NCBI GenBank assembly: GCA_013054445.1
Contig: JAAMPI010001698.1
Span: 1 to 11,296, forward strand
From: Cudoniella acicularis
Taxonomy: Eukaryota > Ascomycota > Leotiomycetes > Helotiales > Helotiaceae
DNA: 11,296 bases
Reading direction: 5' to 3'
The notes under the pieces were generated by a model. That model saw only the letters and a list, made by a program, of their open reading frames with translations. It was not told the origin of the DNA and ran no database searches. Positions 1 to 8,743 of the stretch are shown piece by piece. Every line of letters starts with the position of its first letter. The stretch's first letter is position 1. Made by a program: the position numbers and the translations under genes.

Positions 1-439
1 AAAAAAACAAAGTGTCATAAAATAATTAAGCCTTTTATTATATACTTTAACACAATCTAATAATATAAAGAGATATACTATAAAAGACCGAAGAAGGGAG
101 ATAAATCCCTATATAGAACAGGCAATTAAAGCCTAAAATAAATATAAATATCACCTCTATATAAAGTGAAAACATTTCGAATAGGCTTTTATAAACAGGG
201 AGGACTGAGAAGTGCTCAGCTGCGGAGAAAGGGGGTGAGAATTGTCGTACCTCTACGCTTAGAAAAGGAGGCAATATAACGAGGGCGTAGCTCATGCGTA
301 GCTAGTGTAATGTCCGACGGAATGACGCCCAAGGGAACGATGCCCGAAAGAGTGAGATGTACTCGGATATAACTAAAAGGGGTGAAGCAGCACCCACAAC
401 TTTAATGAATGGATCGAAACCAGATCTTGAGGAGTCACA
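1..439 (-). repeat. Probable LTR or repeat end, truncated by the window edge
   Basis: Read on the minus strand, this stretch starts with TGTGACTCC near 439. It has a TATA-like box (TTTATAAAAG, about 187-196) downstream of a moderately GC-rich block, and turns AT-rich towards position 1. This is the usual layout of a fungal LTR (U3 with promoter, then R/U5). No coding frame is convincing; the 82-residue minus frame at 47-295 has no recognisable domain. Position 1 is not a natural end, so the other terminus and the target duplication cannot be seen. It is less TpA-rich than the tract at 6520-8765, so it is either younger or escaped RIP. It could also be ordinary intergenic sequence downstream of the ankyrin gene. 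Confidence 0.33.
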
Positions 440-539
440 TTATTGGACCTGAACAGATTTCTGACAGAAATCGATTGCTTTATTGCTGAATATTGAAGTG
501 TATTCTATAATCCAGCGCACTTACCCTTCGAAATCCAGG

Positions 540-2302
540 TCAACCGGCATTTTTCAAGGCTTGCTTGTAGGCACCATCCTTTCCGTACCACTGGGCAATC
601 TCTTCCGGGGTCAGTTCCTTCATCTTAAGTTCTTCGGGAATGCTCATCGCCGTCGAGCCATCTGTTTTCTCGTGTGGATTAAATCCCAGTTTTAAGAGTT
701 TGGTTATTATTGCCACCGATCCAACCTGAGCAGCAAGATGAAGAAGCGTCCATCCTCGTGTATCCGGAGCCTTTATTTCTCCAAGAGATATCACATCAGG
801 TCTAGATAGAGCATCGAAAGTCGACTCATTTCCTTGGTTGACAGCGCAGGATATAGGCAACCAATTCAGCTGAAAGGTACGGATATGTGGTGACGCTTGC
901 AGACTCAGTAGCTTTTTGATGTCTCTTCCGCGTCCGTAGGCGGCAGCTCGGTGGAGAATTGTCCAGCCTACACGATCTTGGTCGTCCCATTCCCATTGGC
1001 CGCAGTTGAGACGGGTCTTACAGGAGAATATATCGAGAAGTTTGATGGAGACTAAGGAGTTGCGGGTGGAAAGCTCAGGGTCGAAAATGTACCGGGCGGA
1101 TGTCCACATGCGGCAATTCGTATACTCGAGGTCTGCCCCTGCTTTGAGGAGCATCTCCACAATCCCAACATCGCCAGCGAAGAATGCCATGTTTAGTGGG
1201 CTGCTGGAAGATAGCGTGAGTAGTTTTCCAACTATTATAGTTAGTTACTCACGTTTCCCATTGTCCATACGTTAGATTTGGGTCGGCGCCCATGTCCAGT
1301 AGTACTTGAACTGCGCTCAAATTCCGGCTCCGAATAGCAAACTGACAATATTAGATTTCACCTAACAGATTGATCGCCGGAAGATTTACATGCAATAGGG
1401 TTCTCTTATCCACGGTGCTATCATTTGGATGAGCCTTCCTGGAAAGAAGAAGTTCTTTTATCAATGCAGCATTTCCTTCCTGACAAGCCTCCACCGTACG
1501 CGAGTCATAGGGGATGACATTTTGGACTCTGAGGTACGTATATATCAAGTTGCTAGGCCAAGGTGGCCAAAAGCTTTGGAACCTGCCTTTCAACACCTTG
1601 GTCGACGAGATAGGGCATCGGAGAATGACGCTATGTAAGTTTTGTCCGTCAACTTTGGAGGCTATCAAATCGACATTTATTCCAAAATAGCTGCTCATCC
1701 ACTGGCAGACTCTGGTCTCTGGTGAATGATTGCGCTGTTGTGGGGATATTACCACCGGTACAGGTTTGACGGAATGCGCCTTTTCTTCATATGACCTTCG
1801 TTCTTCAACAGCAGCTAGCCCTTCTTTCAATTCCATTATGCTAGATTGGAACCTCTTAAAATAATCCCTTAGAAAGAATTGTCAGCTAGCCCATAAAAGC
1901 ATTTAGATCCTTAAAAGAGACTTACAATTGATCCAAGAGCAAGATTAGAATCGTTGTGATCTCTATATCTGTTAAATCGCTCAAACTCCTTGTCGCTCTG
2001 TCTTTATCTCTGACTGCCCACAGGAGTCGACGCCGTGTGTTATTGGCATGAAGATTTCTAGGGAAACTTGCGCCGATGGCCTCGAATGATGATTGTGCTG
2101 GAGCAAACTTTGACTTTAATTTGATTGATGAGTCCTGGCGAATCGATTCAAGCATGTCAAATATCGCCTTGACATGCTTCATTTGTGCGTCTGCATCACG
2201 GTAGTTACCGCGTAACTCACGTGCAGACTGGACAGTTTGGACAGCCTGAACGCCGACACCGGCGATACCAATGACACCAGTTGCCAAACTAAAAGGGTCC
2301 AT
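540..2302 (-). CDS. HeLo-like/SesA-type N-terminal domain plus ankyrin-repeat protein (4 exons, 535 aa)
   Basis: Exons on the minus strand are 2302-1926, 1867-1390, 1341-1253 and 1203-540. Introns are 58, 48 and 49 nt, with donors GTAAGT, GTAAAT and GTGAGT and acceptors AAG, CAG and CAG. The joined frame is open and each splice restores an ankyrin motif (TLLH|FAIRS and WET|SPLNMAFF). Residues 1-126 resemble the fungal N-terminal domain found on STAND/NLR and ankyrin proteins: a Gly-rich hydrophobic first helix (MDPFSLATGVIGIAGVGVQ), then a helical region with a WAVRDKDRA segment. Residues 127-240 are a linker. Ankyrin repeats lie at about 246-276, 282-312, 315-342, 394-420, 428-458 and 464-492. 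No P-loop or NACHT domain is present. The start is placed at MDPF because family members begin there; an in-frame ATG five codons upstream (2317) is the alternative. The role is inferred to be an NLR-related recognition or scaffold protein; the ligand is unknown. Confidence 0.85.
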
Positions 2303-2809
2303 TTTACCTTTCGGCAATTGGATTGAGAAGAGAGATAATCCAAAGGATTCTGCGATACCACCATCGTGCCTGACCTGTAAAGACTATATGTCCTTCAATT
2401 TTATTCTGGAGTCGTGGGTGGTAAGGCATATTCAGTTTTGACGCGGATAAAAATCTGCCAGAAACTTTTGAAACTGCTAGGACAAGTAAAAGCTCTGTGC
2501 TACCCTCCTTATTTACCCTCCTCTCCATGGTGTGGAGGATTATTAATTATTGCATTCGCCCGGGTTGTAACTGATCTGGATCTCATTTGTCCACGTGTTG
2601 ACGCGGCTGTCGTGTTACACAAGAAATTCAGGTCTAAGGCATAGCAAAGCCATGTGACGGAATGCACAAATCACGTCGAGCATGATGGAGTGGGAATCTG
2701 TTTTCACCGCTCAAAGTAAGTATCGAGCGTTACAAAGAATCGCAAAACCATGAACCATCCCCGCCTAACCCTTAAAAAAACATTGGCTATTCAAGTTGAA
2801 GCTTACTGC
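2303..2809. promoter_or_regulatory. Intergenic region upstream of the ankyrin gene
   Basis: This stretch holds the 5' flank of the ankyrin gene and the 3' flank of the minus-strand membrane-protein gene. Short open frames here have no recognisable domain and are treated as chance. A perfect 9-bp direct repeat TTGACGCGG (containing ACGCG, an MCB-like core) occurs at 2438-2446 and 2598-2606. A CACGTG E-box sits at 2592-2597, next to the second copy. These are candidate activator sites about 135-305 bp upstream of the ankyrin start, but they are short enough to arise by chance. No clear TATA box was seen. Confidence 0.3.
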
Positions 2810-3647
2810 TTATATCGTCCTGGGACCCAAGACAGCACCATGTGCCAAAAAAAAGCTCATCGTTAAGGCTGCCGTAATAGATATCGGAATATAGTCTTTC
2901 AATGACTCCAAGCTCGATTCAGACCAGGCTGCCAAAGTGCCCGAGATTGTCCCCAAAAGAACTCCAAACACGAGGAAATGTTCTCGATGTTGAGCTTCCC
3001 CCATCCTGCAATAGAGCAGAACCGCGGAGCAATAAATCATGATCGCGCTCAAGAAAGTGGCCGCTGAGGGATCAATAAATACAGGGACCGACTGGGAAAT
3101 GATGGTTTGTGACTGCGTTTAAGAAGCCTGGTTAGTTACTTGTTATTGGATTGGCTTGGGATGGGTGGCTTGCAGTTGAGTTCAAATCCCATACGGATTC
3201 CTGTCCATTCCTCTGCCTCCATAGTCCTAGAATTTTCTCCATTCGTTTCATTCCTTTTCCCGAGTGTGACGAGCTGTAATTGCTCATGATAAACGCAGAA
3301 GCGAGTTGAATCGTCAGATAGAGGAACGGCGTTTGAGACCTAAGGACGCGGGCTAGTGTAGTATTGCGGACCCATAGAGAATTTCTTTCGTTTTTTCTGG
3401 ATTTGTTGACATATTCCAACATTTTGCGGAGATGAAAACCATGCGCGGCGCGCCTCGGCGCTTGCGAGAACGAGATATTCGCCTTGAAACCCGAAACTTT
3501 AGGAGGCGTATTGCTCATCCAGTCAACCGGATTGGCCAAGAATGAGATAGCTGAATTTGTGTGGAAAGGGTCATGAACAAGCTTCGTCGAAGTCAAACTG
3601 CTGTGTTGGATTTTGGGTCTCAACGAACTTATGAATACGTCGGGCAT
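2810..3647 (-). CDS. Multi-pass membrane protein of unknown function (2-exon model, about 251 aa)
   Basis: The model joins 3647-3195 to 3112-2810 across an 82-nt intron (donor GTATGG, branch site ACTAAC, acceptor CAG), in phase 0. The 3' exon must begin by splicing because a stop lies just upstream in its frame. Predicted membrane segments are at about residues 107-121, 169-186, 196-214 and 226-246. The N-terminal 100 residues are polar and basic and resemble nothing I recognise. The 5' end is uncertain: ATG 3647 gives the longest frame, ATG 3287 (better context, A at -3) would give only about 131 residues, and an upstream exon cannot be excluded. The spacing of the four hydrophobic segments matches the divergently transcribed gene at 4548-5726, which supports the long form. 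No cysteine tail is present here. Confidence 0.5.
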
Positions 3648-4547
3648 CGACGACAGCCCTGAGTCGCCGCCCTTGACTATTGGAGCCGAGAATCAGCGAA
3701 AGAAAGGTGAGCTCGCCAAAGCAAGAAAATTTGAATTACTTGAACATGCAGTGCAATGCATGCAGAAAAAATAGAGCTAGGTGAAGCGACTGGGGTTAAA
3801 ATTTCATGTGATTCAGAGTGCCAGGTTAAAAGCAACTGACGAAGAAGCCCATTCTGTGACGCCTCTGTGTGACGTTTCAACACCGAAAGCCTCGGCTGTG
3901 GTCTGTAGAAGAGCCGGCTGTCACTACTGTAGCTCATTTACCAATGAATAAATCGAGGCTATTTCGGAGTTTTCTCAGCCACTCCGACAAGTTCCGACAA
4001 GTTGATACATGCCAGCACACACTCCGTCATAACGAATAAGCTTTCAACACAGCGATACAAAGAGAATAACGAAGCCCTTCAGGTCAGAGAAGGGAAACAA
4101 CTGGCATCGTGCTACAACGCGCACGAAAATATTCAAGTCCATTGTGTGGTGGTGGCAAGATGGGTTTCCCATGGATGCGTACCACGTACCTATCCGTTGT
4201 CAATAGGCTCACTGAAAGCACACATTTCGCCACTCAAGAACTTCAAAAGTCGTTCCAGTTTGATGATATAAAATCCTCTCATAGGCAGAATACATATTTT
4301 CTTATAACAAAACCCAATCCGGCACAGCCAGCTGGTGCGCAAGACCCGAAACAACTTTTTCTCTGTACATTGACCAAACAACAACTAGGAACACATTGCG
4401 TTTCGGCAACTCACCTTCTTGCTTCGACTTGGTACCTCTAGGATTTGAACCGGTGGGTATTTCTCACCTGGGCCGTGATTTTCCCTGAACATCCAAAGAG
4501 GAAGCTGAAGGACAATATCACCAAACACCCATCGGTTCCACTCAAAA
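3648..4547. promoter_or_regulatory. Shared upstream region of the divergent membrane-protein genes
   Basis: About 900 bp separate the two divergent starts. The open frames seen here on both strands (for example 3677-3937 minus and 4109-4441 plus) show no domain and no splice-consistent link to the neighbouring genes, so I treat the stretch as regulatory or 5' UTR sequence. It contains a TATA-like box (GATATAAAAT, about 4264-4273) about 275 bp before the plus-strand ATG, and the hairpin and tandem repeat listed at 3964-4002. An additional 5' exon of either gene could lie here. Confidence 0.35.
3964..4002. repeat. Short hairpin overlapping a 10-bp tandem repeat
   Basis: TCGGAGT (3964-3970) is the exact reverse complement of ACTCCGA (3981-3987), with a 10-nt loop. 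The right arm runs into two perfect tandem copies of TCCGACAAGT (3983-3992 and 3993-4002). The core TCCGA therefore occurs twice in tandem and once inverted, a layout typical of a binding site for a dimeric fungal regulator. It lies between the divergent genes. Function is inferred only. Confidence 0.4.
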
Positions 4548-5726
4548 ATGCACCAGGAGCTTGCCGGATCAACAGTACGGTCTGCTCCCAATGCAGAAAC
4601 CAGTGCAGAGCAGGTTACATTGAACGATCTGTCAAATCAACCAGCGGAATCCACGGGGGGGACGAACGAAAATAATGCCCCCGAGGAAAACCAAGAGAAA
4701 TCTACCGTGGCCGAACGAGCCTTCCCAGGAGGTGAACCCGGGGAATCCAAGTTGAACCACATCTTAGAGGATTTTAAGGACGACACTCGAAAATTTGCCA
4801 AGGGTCTCACAAATACAGCCCACAACGTTCGCAGTATCTCCGAGACTACATCGACAGAACGAAGCCCATATGTTCTCTCTAGAGAAGGATCCATTTTGAA
4901 CGGACCGCAGAGTGACGGAAATGAACTAGTCGCGGTAGCCCATAGCCTTGAGTCTCCTCAAGAGAGCAGCATTCCAGTTTCTTCATCAAAAAACCATCCG
5001 GGGACCCCAAAGAAGGATATGGACATCACGACTCGTCCGCCAGAAAAAGACAAAGATGAATCGCCCCTAAGTGTCCAAGGGTTCTTACATGATCAGTGCA
5101 TCCATAGTGCAATACCAGCTCGACGATGGACCCTGAAGCAGACATTTCATACGTTCCTTCTCTCAATGGTTTTATTGATCCTGGGATGCGCGCCGAATGG
5201 AGCAGCCGCAGCCCCGATTGGAGATCACCATGATTATCGCCATACAGCAACCACACTCTGGGTAACCTTCGCGACAAAGGGATTTGTGCTTATTCCTGCG
5301 GCTTCGTTTTTGTGTACTGCAAGGATGTTGATTGAGGGCCGCGATCAGAGAAGCATTTCGACCGTGTCAGTATGGGCTATGTTGATCTCGGTACTCCCAC
5401 TATCGTTATTCGCATTTAATGATGTCCATATCGAATCGAGGTAAGTAACCTAGCCCCTCCCCAACAGATATATGCTGACGTCGATCAACCGAAGTGACGT
5501 GTTTGTTTATGCGGGCGTTATTATAGCCCTGGTACTACTCTTAGTCAGGTCGCTCTTGAAAAGAACCTCGCAAAGCACAACACGTGGTGGGTGCCGCAAC
5601 TGTGGTGGAGACGGATGTTCCCAGTGTGGAGGTGGTGGCTCGTAAGTGATCTTTCTCAGTTGGTGTATTCTTTCCCCGGCTGACCGCGAACTCAGATCTG
5701 GTGGCGAACCGAGAAGGCCTACCTAA
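4548..5726 (+). CDS. Four-pass membrane protein with tandem CXXCXGXG (DnaJ-type) cysteine tail (3 exons, 356 aa)
   Basis: Exons are 4548-5440, 5495-5641 and 5696-5726. Both introns are exactly 54 nt, with GTAAGT donors, CTGAC branch sites and AAG or CAG acceptors; the joined frame ends at TAA 5724-5726. Residues 1-190 are hydrophilic, rich in Ser, Glu, Pro and Asn, and probably disordered. Hydrophobic segments follow at about 199-222, 235-256, 273-290 and 299-315. The basic tail RSLLKRTSQ leads to CRNCGGDG (331-338) and CSQCGGGG (339-346), two exact CXXCXGXG motifs, then a Gly/Ser/Arg end. The motif in DnaJ binds zinc and unfolded or redox partners, but there is no J domain here, so a chaperone role is not shown. 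The ATG has A at -3. If the second intron were retained, the protein would stop at TAA 5643 and lose only the last nine residues. The family is not recognised. Confidence 0.75.
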
Positions 5727-5948
5727 GCATGAGAATTAAGGATTCGGATTGCCCCGTGATACAAGAAGTTTTATCGGTGCCTTGGAGTTCGTAGATGGCA
5801 CGGGTTCACACCCTGGAGGTGGTTTTGATTTTTGCGGCACTGCGACGGTACGGCGAGCGAAGAGACGTTTATTGTTTACCTACTATGTCCTCTCTTTACA
5901 AATAGCTAGATAAAAACAAATGCGCTGCCGCCGTAATAATAGAGTTAT

Positions 5949-5978
5949 TGAGAAGTAGAGAAATAACCTCACTTCTCA
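5949..5978. repeat. 8-bp inverted repeat, 14-nt spacer
   Basis: TGAGAAGT (5949-5956) and ACTTCTCA (5971-5978) are exact reverse complements. The site lies about 220 bp downstream of the membrane-protein stop codon. It could form a small hairpin in a long 3' UTR, or be a repeat footprint. No function can be assigned. Confidence 0.3.
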
Positions 5979-6216
5979 TAGGCAAAGGAAGTTGTCAAGA
6001 GAGAGACTCAATATTAATTTTCGAACTTAAAAAAGAAGGTAAGATAGACAGAAGGAGGGACAGAAGTAGAGCTCCGTACGAACCTACGAGCTTCATAACT
6101 CGTATGAATAGTTACAGTCCAGTACGGTACAGTCTGCTTATATATTCGTGATTTGTAATATTCGTAATAATATTTAGTAGATCCATAGACTACGAATTAA
6201 TAATTATTTATGTACG

Positions 6217-6486
6217 TTGCGATTCTAAAAGTCGCCTCTCGCGTTAGTGTTTCTTCTAACCCATGCGCCTACCAGCACTCTCAACCCTGCTAAGGCCTCA
6301 ACTTTAAAAATGCGCATTACGATACAGGTGAGTCGGAATCAGTTGATTATTACTTGAGGGGGAAGCTTAAGCTAATCTATTCAAGTCCCTCCGACATTAT
6401 AAGTAGTTATAATCGCGATTTCAGGTCGTTTTGCGATTCCAAAAGTTACGTATGGTGAAGCGCGACTCGAGGTTTTAGTGTTCCTT
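6217..6486 (+). repeat. Diverged direct repeat, two copies about 214 bp apart
   Basis: TTGCGATTCTAAAAGT (6217-6232) and TTGCGATTCCAAAAGT (6431-6446) differ at one base. They are followed, after unequal spacers, by TTAGTGTTTCTT (6244-6255) and TTAGTGTTCCTT (6475-6486). Both differences are C/T, as RIP would leave. The copies probably come from a duplicated or nested repeat. Confidence 0.45.
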
Positions 6487-6630
6487 GGCCTGTGCCGGCC
6501 GGAATAACAACTCTCCGCTGTGTAATTAGGAATTTGAGCTACGGTGTTGGCAAGACTCTATCTTTAAATAATAAAAATTATTTTATAATTTATACTTATA
6601 ATATAGTTCGCTTATCTACTAGGTAGCGCC

Positions 6631-6834
6631 TGTTACGTAGTTTAGATAGTCGACGAATATCCGGAATTATTATAACTCTATAAAGGCACTAGGGCCCTAA
6701 CGTTACGTAAAGACGTATTTATAAGAAGGTATTATATTCTCGAAGAAACTAAGCTAAGGAGAGAAGAAGAGAGGTAGCCCTAAAAGAGCCTATATATATA
6801 GGAGGTGAGTACTATTAAACGAGGGCACGTAACA
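6631..6834 (-). repeat. LTR-like segment with 8-bp terminal inverted repeats (204 bp)
   Basis: The segment begins TGTTACGT (6631-6638) and ends ACGTAACA (6827-6834), a perfect 8-bp terminal inverted repeat with the canonical TG...CA ends of LTRs. Read on the minus strand it has a TATA-like run (TATATATATAG, about 6791-6801) shortly after the start. It lies just beyond the 3' end of the minus-strand gypsy pol relic, where a 3' LTR is expected. Against this, the purine run on the pol strand is at 6937-6948 rather than directly beside the segment, so it could be a solo LTR of another family. No second copy is in the window and no 5-bp target duplication was identified. Confidence 0.5.
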
Positions 6835-6933
6835 AGGGGTTAGAGGCCGCGTCGTAGCCTCCTGTCGTATATAGCGCTATACTATCTAAGTCTCTTTAGT
6901 CGTAAGACTATATATTAAACTAGGTCTATAATA

Positions 6934-8712
6934 TTACCTCTTCTTCTTAAAAAAGCTTACCCTTAAGTATATAAAAAGGATTATATTATCGTCTAACTCG
7001 TTATACGAGTCTTTATCTTCTTCTTATATCTTAATCTATTCTATTAGTTTCTAAAGAGGTCTTAGTTATACTAGGTATTATAAATAGAATTCCTATAGCT
7101 TATAAAGCGAATATTTAAAGTCTATAGCCGGATATTAATTTAGGTCTTTATTATAGCTTATCTAGATAGTTCTATAAAAAAAAAGGTCTTATATTCTAGC
7201 TTTAACACTAGTATCTCTTTAACTTCTTACTCCTTCTCTATATCGACTATTATAGATAGCAGTAGGTCGTTACCTATCCTAATAAGAGGTCGTTAGTAGC
7301 CTTCTAGAGGCGGTCTAATAGAAAGACATTATAGACCTTAATAGAATTAGATAATTTAACTTTATATAAGTTCTTAACTTATTTAATAATCTCGAAGTCT
7401 CTTACTATCTAATAGTCTAGCTTATAGCTAGGTCTCTAAGTCTTCTAGTTCTTTATAGAGACCTAGACCTTATTATTGACCTTAAAGTTAATAGGTCGTC
7501 TAGACGTGTTTATTGTCTTTTCTATTCTAGCTTAAGCCTTAGCTATAAGGTCTTTACTCTTCTATATAATATCTTATATCCTACTAGCTATCTTATATAC
7601 CTTATCTTAACTAATCTATTCTTAGATACTTATAGCTATAAGAGTATTCTAGTTAAAGAAGGTCTAGAAAGAATAGCTATTCTATAGTTTATATAAGAAT
7701 ATATCTATACTACTATATAATAAGATAAGCTAGGTATAATCTATTATAAGAAGTAATTCTAACTAGTTATCTTAATAATAGCTTATAAAAGAATATAGTC
7801 TCTAGTCTAGATATTAGTTTATAATTTCTATCTATCTATCTATTTAAAGATAATAAGCTATAGATAGCTTAAGCTTAATTCTTAAGATATAATAGAGCTC
7901 TTTCTAGAATTAAGAAATAAATTATAGTCTTTTATCTAAGATAATAGACTATAATAGTCTATAATATTAATAGATATTCTTAATATATAGTTAAACTATA
8001 TCTTTAACTATAATCGTCTTATAATAAGGTTTAAAAATAAGTTACTTATTTAGCTTATCGATTATTATAAATATAATTTTAAATCTATACTTATTAACTA
8101 ATATAGACTTAAAATCTATAGTTACGTACTATTAAGGATAGTTAGGGATAGGTAAAGGGTATAAGAATCTAAGAGTCTTATTCTATAGAACGCTAGCTTT
8201 CTAGTAAGAGTAATAGTTATATATAAAGCGTATAATATCTTAAAATATACTTTACTAGTAATATCGTAGTTATAGAAGTCGATAGGTCTTGTTATAGCTA
8301 AGATATACTATAAAGACCTAGTTATAGACTTTCTTAATTAGCTTTATATATAGGTTATCTATATCAGGAACTACTAGTCGTTCTCCGTATAAGAGTAACC
8401 TATCTTCTAAGGCTAATTCCAAGTCCTATTATTACGCCTAAGTCTATAAAGCTTAAAGTAACGGCACGGTCTTATTAGCTTATAAGAGTCGATCGATAAG
8501 TCCTAAGTTCTCTTTAAACGAGTCGTCTTTAACTAGGGCTAGCGTAGTACTATCGTCTACGTCGATTCTAAGGTCTCGTAGAACCTTAGGGTCGATCTAG
8601 TCTTAGGATAAGAAAGTACGCGTCTTATATTCGGCTTTTATCTCGTTCTATTACTTTATTTCGTCGTCGCGTTATATAAGTATATTAGTCTTACTATTCT
8701 ACTGTCTTATAT
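6934..8712 (-). pseudogene. RIP-degraded Ty3/gypsy chromovirus pol relic (RNase H end, integrase, chromodomain)
   Basis: No open frame survives, but the minus-strand translation is recognisable once stops are read through. In order: a short remnant of the RNase H end (TNIL...RRDDE); the segment before integrase; a zinc-binding region around 8215-8390 (GERLVVPDIDNLY, then YNKTYRLL and RYY); the integrase core with VTIDFKS (Asp codon 8114-8116), IILDKR (Asp codon 7934-7936) and IEIIN (Glu codon 7826-7828); a GPFEI-like segment with KVYNVFLLDRL; and a chromodomain about 7060-7260 (EVKEIL, YPAIDFKYS). The final stop is TAA at 6934-6936. Many stops sit at conserved Trp or Gln positions, as TGG or CAG converted to TAG by RIP. 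Gag, protease, reverse transcriptase and most of RNase H are missing, so the copy is 5'-truncated near 8712-8760. Confidence 0.85.
6937..6948 (-). other. Candidate polypurine tract of the gypsy relic
   Basis: On the minus strand this reads AAGAAGAAGAGG, directly before the pol stop codon, where the plus-strand primer of an LTR retrotransposon usually lies. If it is the primer site, the 3' LTR would begin within a few bases, at about 6930, and would not coincide with the 6631-6834 segment. Confidence 0.3.
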
Positions 8713-8718
8713 AATATA

Positions 8719-8743
8719 TAATAATAATAATAATAATAATAAT
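8719..8743. repeat. (TAA)8 microsatellite at the truncation point of the gypsy relic
   Basis: Eight perfect TAA units lie within 25 bp of the place where the recognisable pol sequence ends, and about 20 bp before normal composition resumes. It may mark the junction at which the element was truncated, or have grown within the AT-rich tract. Confidence 0.8.

Larger units (their letters stand above)
5727..6519. other. Non-coding stretch between the membrane-protein gene and the RIP tract
   Basis: No credible gene is seen. Composition is normal to about 5930 and then becomes AT-rich. The 67-residue frame at 5948-6151 has no domain and runs through an inverted repeat. Two structures can be listed: the inverted repeat at 5949-5978 and the diverged direct repeat at 6217-6486. 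The stretch around 6240-6520 is less TpA-rich than what follows and may be unique flanking sequence, or a fragment of another old repeat. Confidence 0.4.

Noticed and set aside
3677..3937. 86-residue minus-strand open frame upstream of the membrane-protein gene, considered as a first exon
   Set aside because: The best donor (GTAATT after CATGTTCAA) is out of phase with the downstream frame, and no domain is visible. An upstream exon is still possible.
4109..4441. 110-residue plus-strand open frame
   Set aside because: No domain or splice link to the gene at 4548 is seen, and it overlaps the TATA-like box; treated as chance.
4425..4490. tRNA-like sequence on the minus strand (GGTTCAAATCC, resembling a T-loop/B box)
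   Set aside because: Only two of five T-stem pairs form around TTCAAAT, and no A box or anticodon arm is found upstream, so it is not a tRNA and not a supported SINE.
7800..7860. TCTA/TATC-rich run resembling a microsatellite
   Set aside because: It is explained by RIP of the integrase-coding region around the conserved QTDGQTE-type block, not by a true simple repeat.
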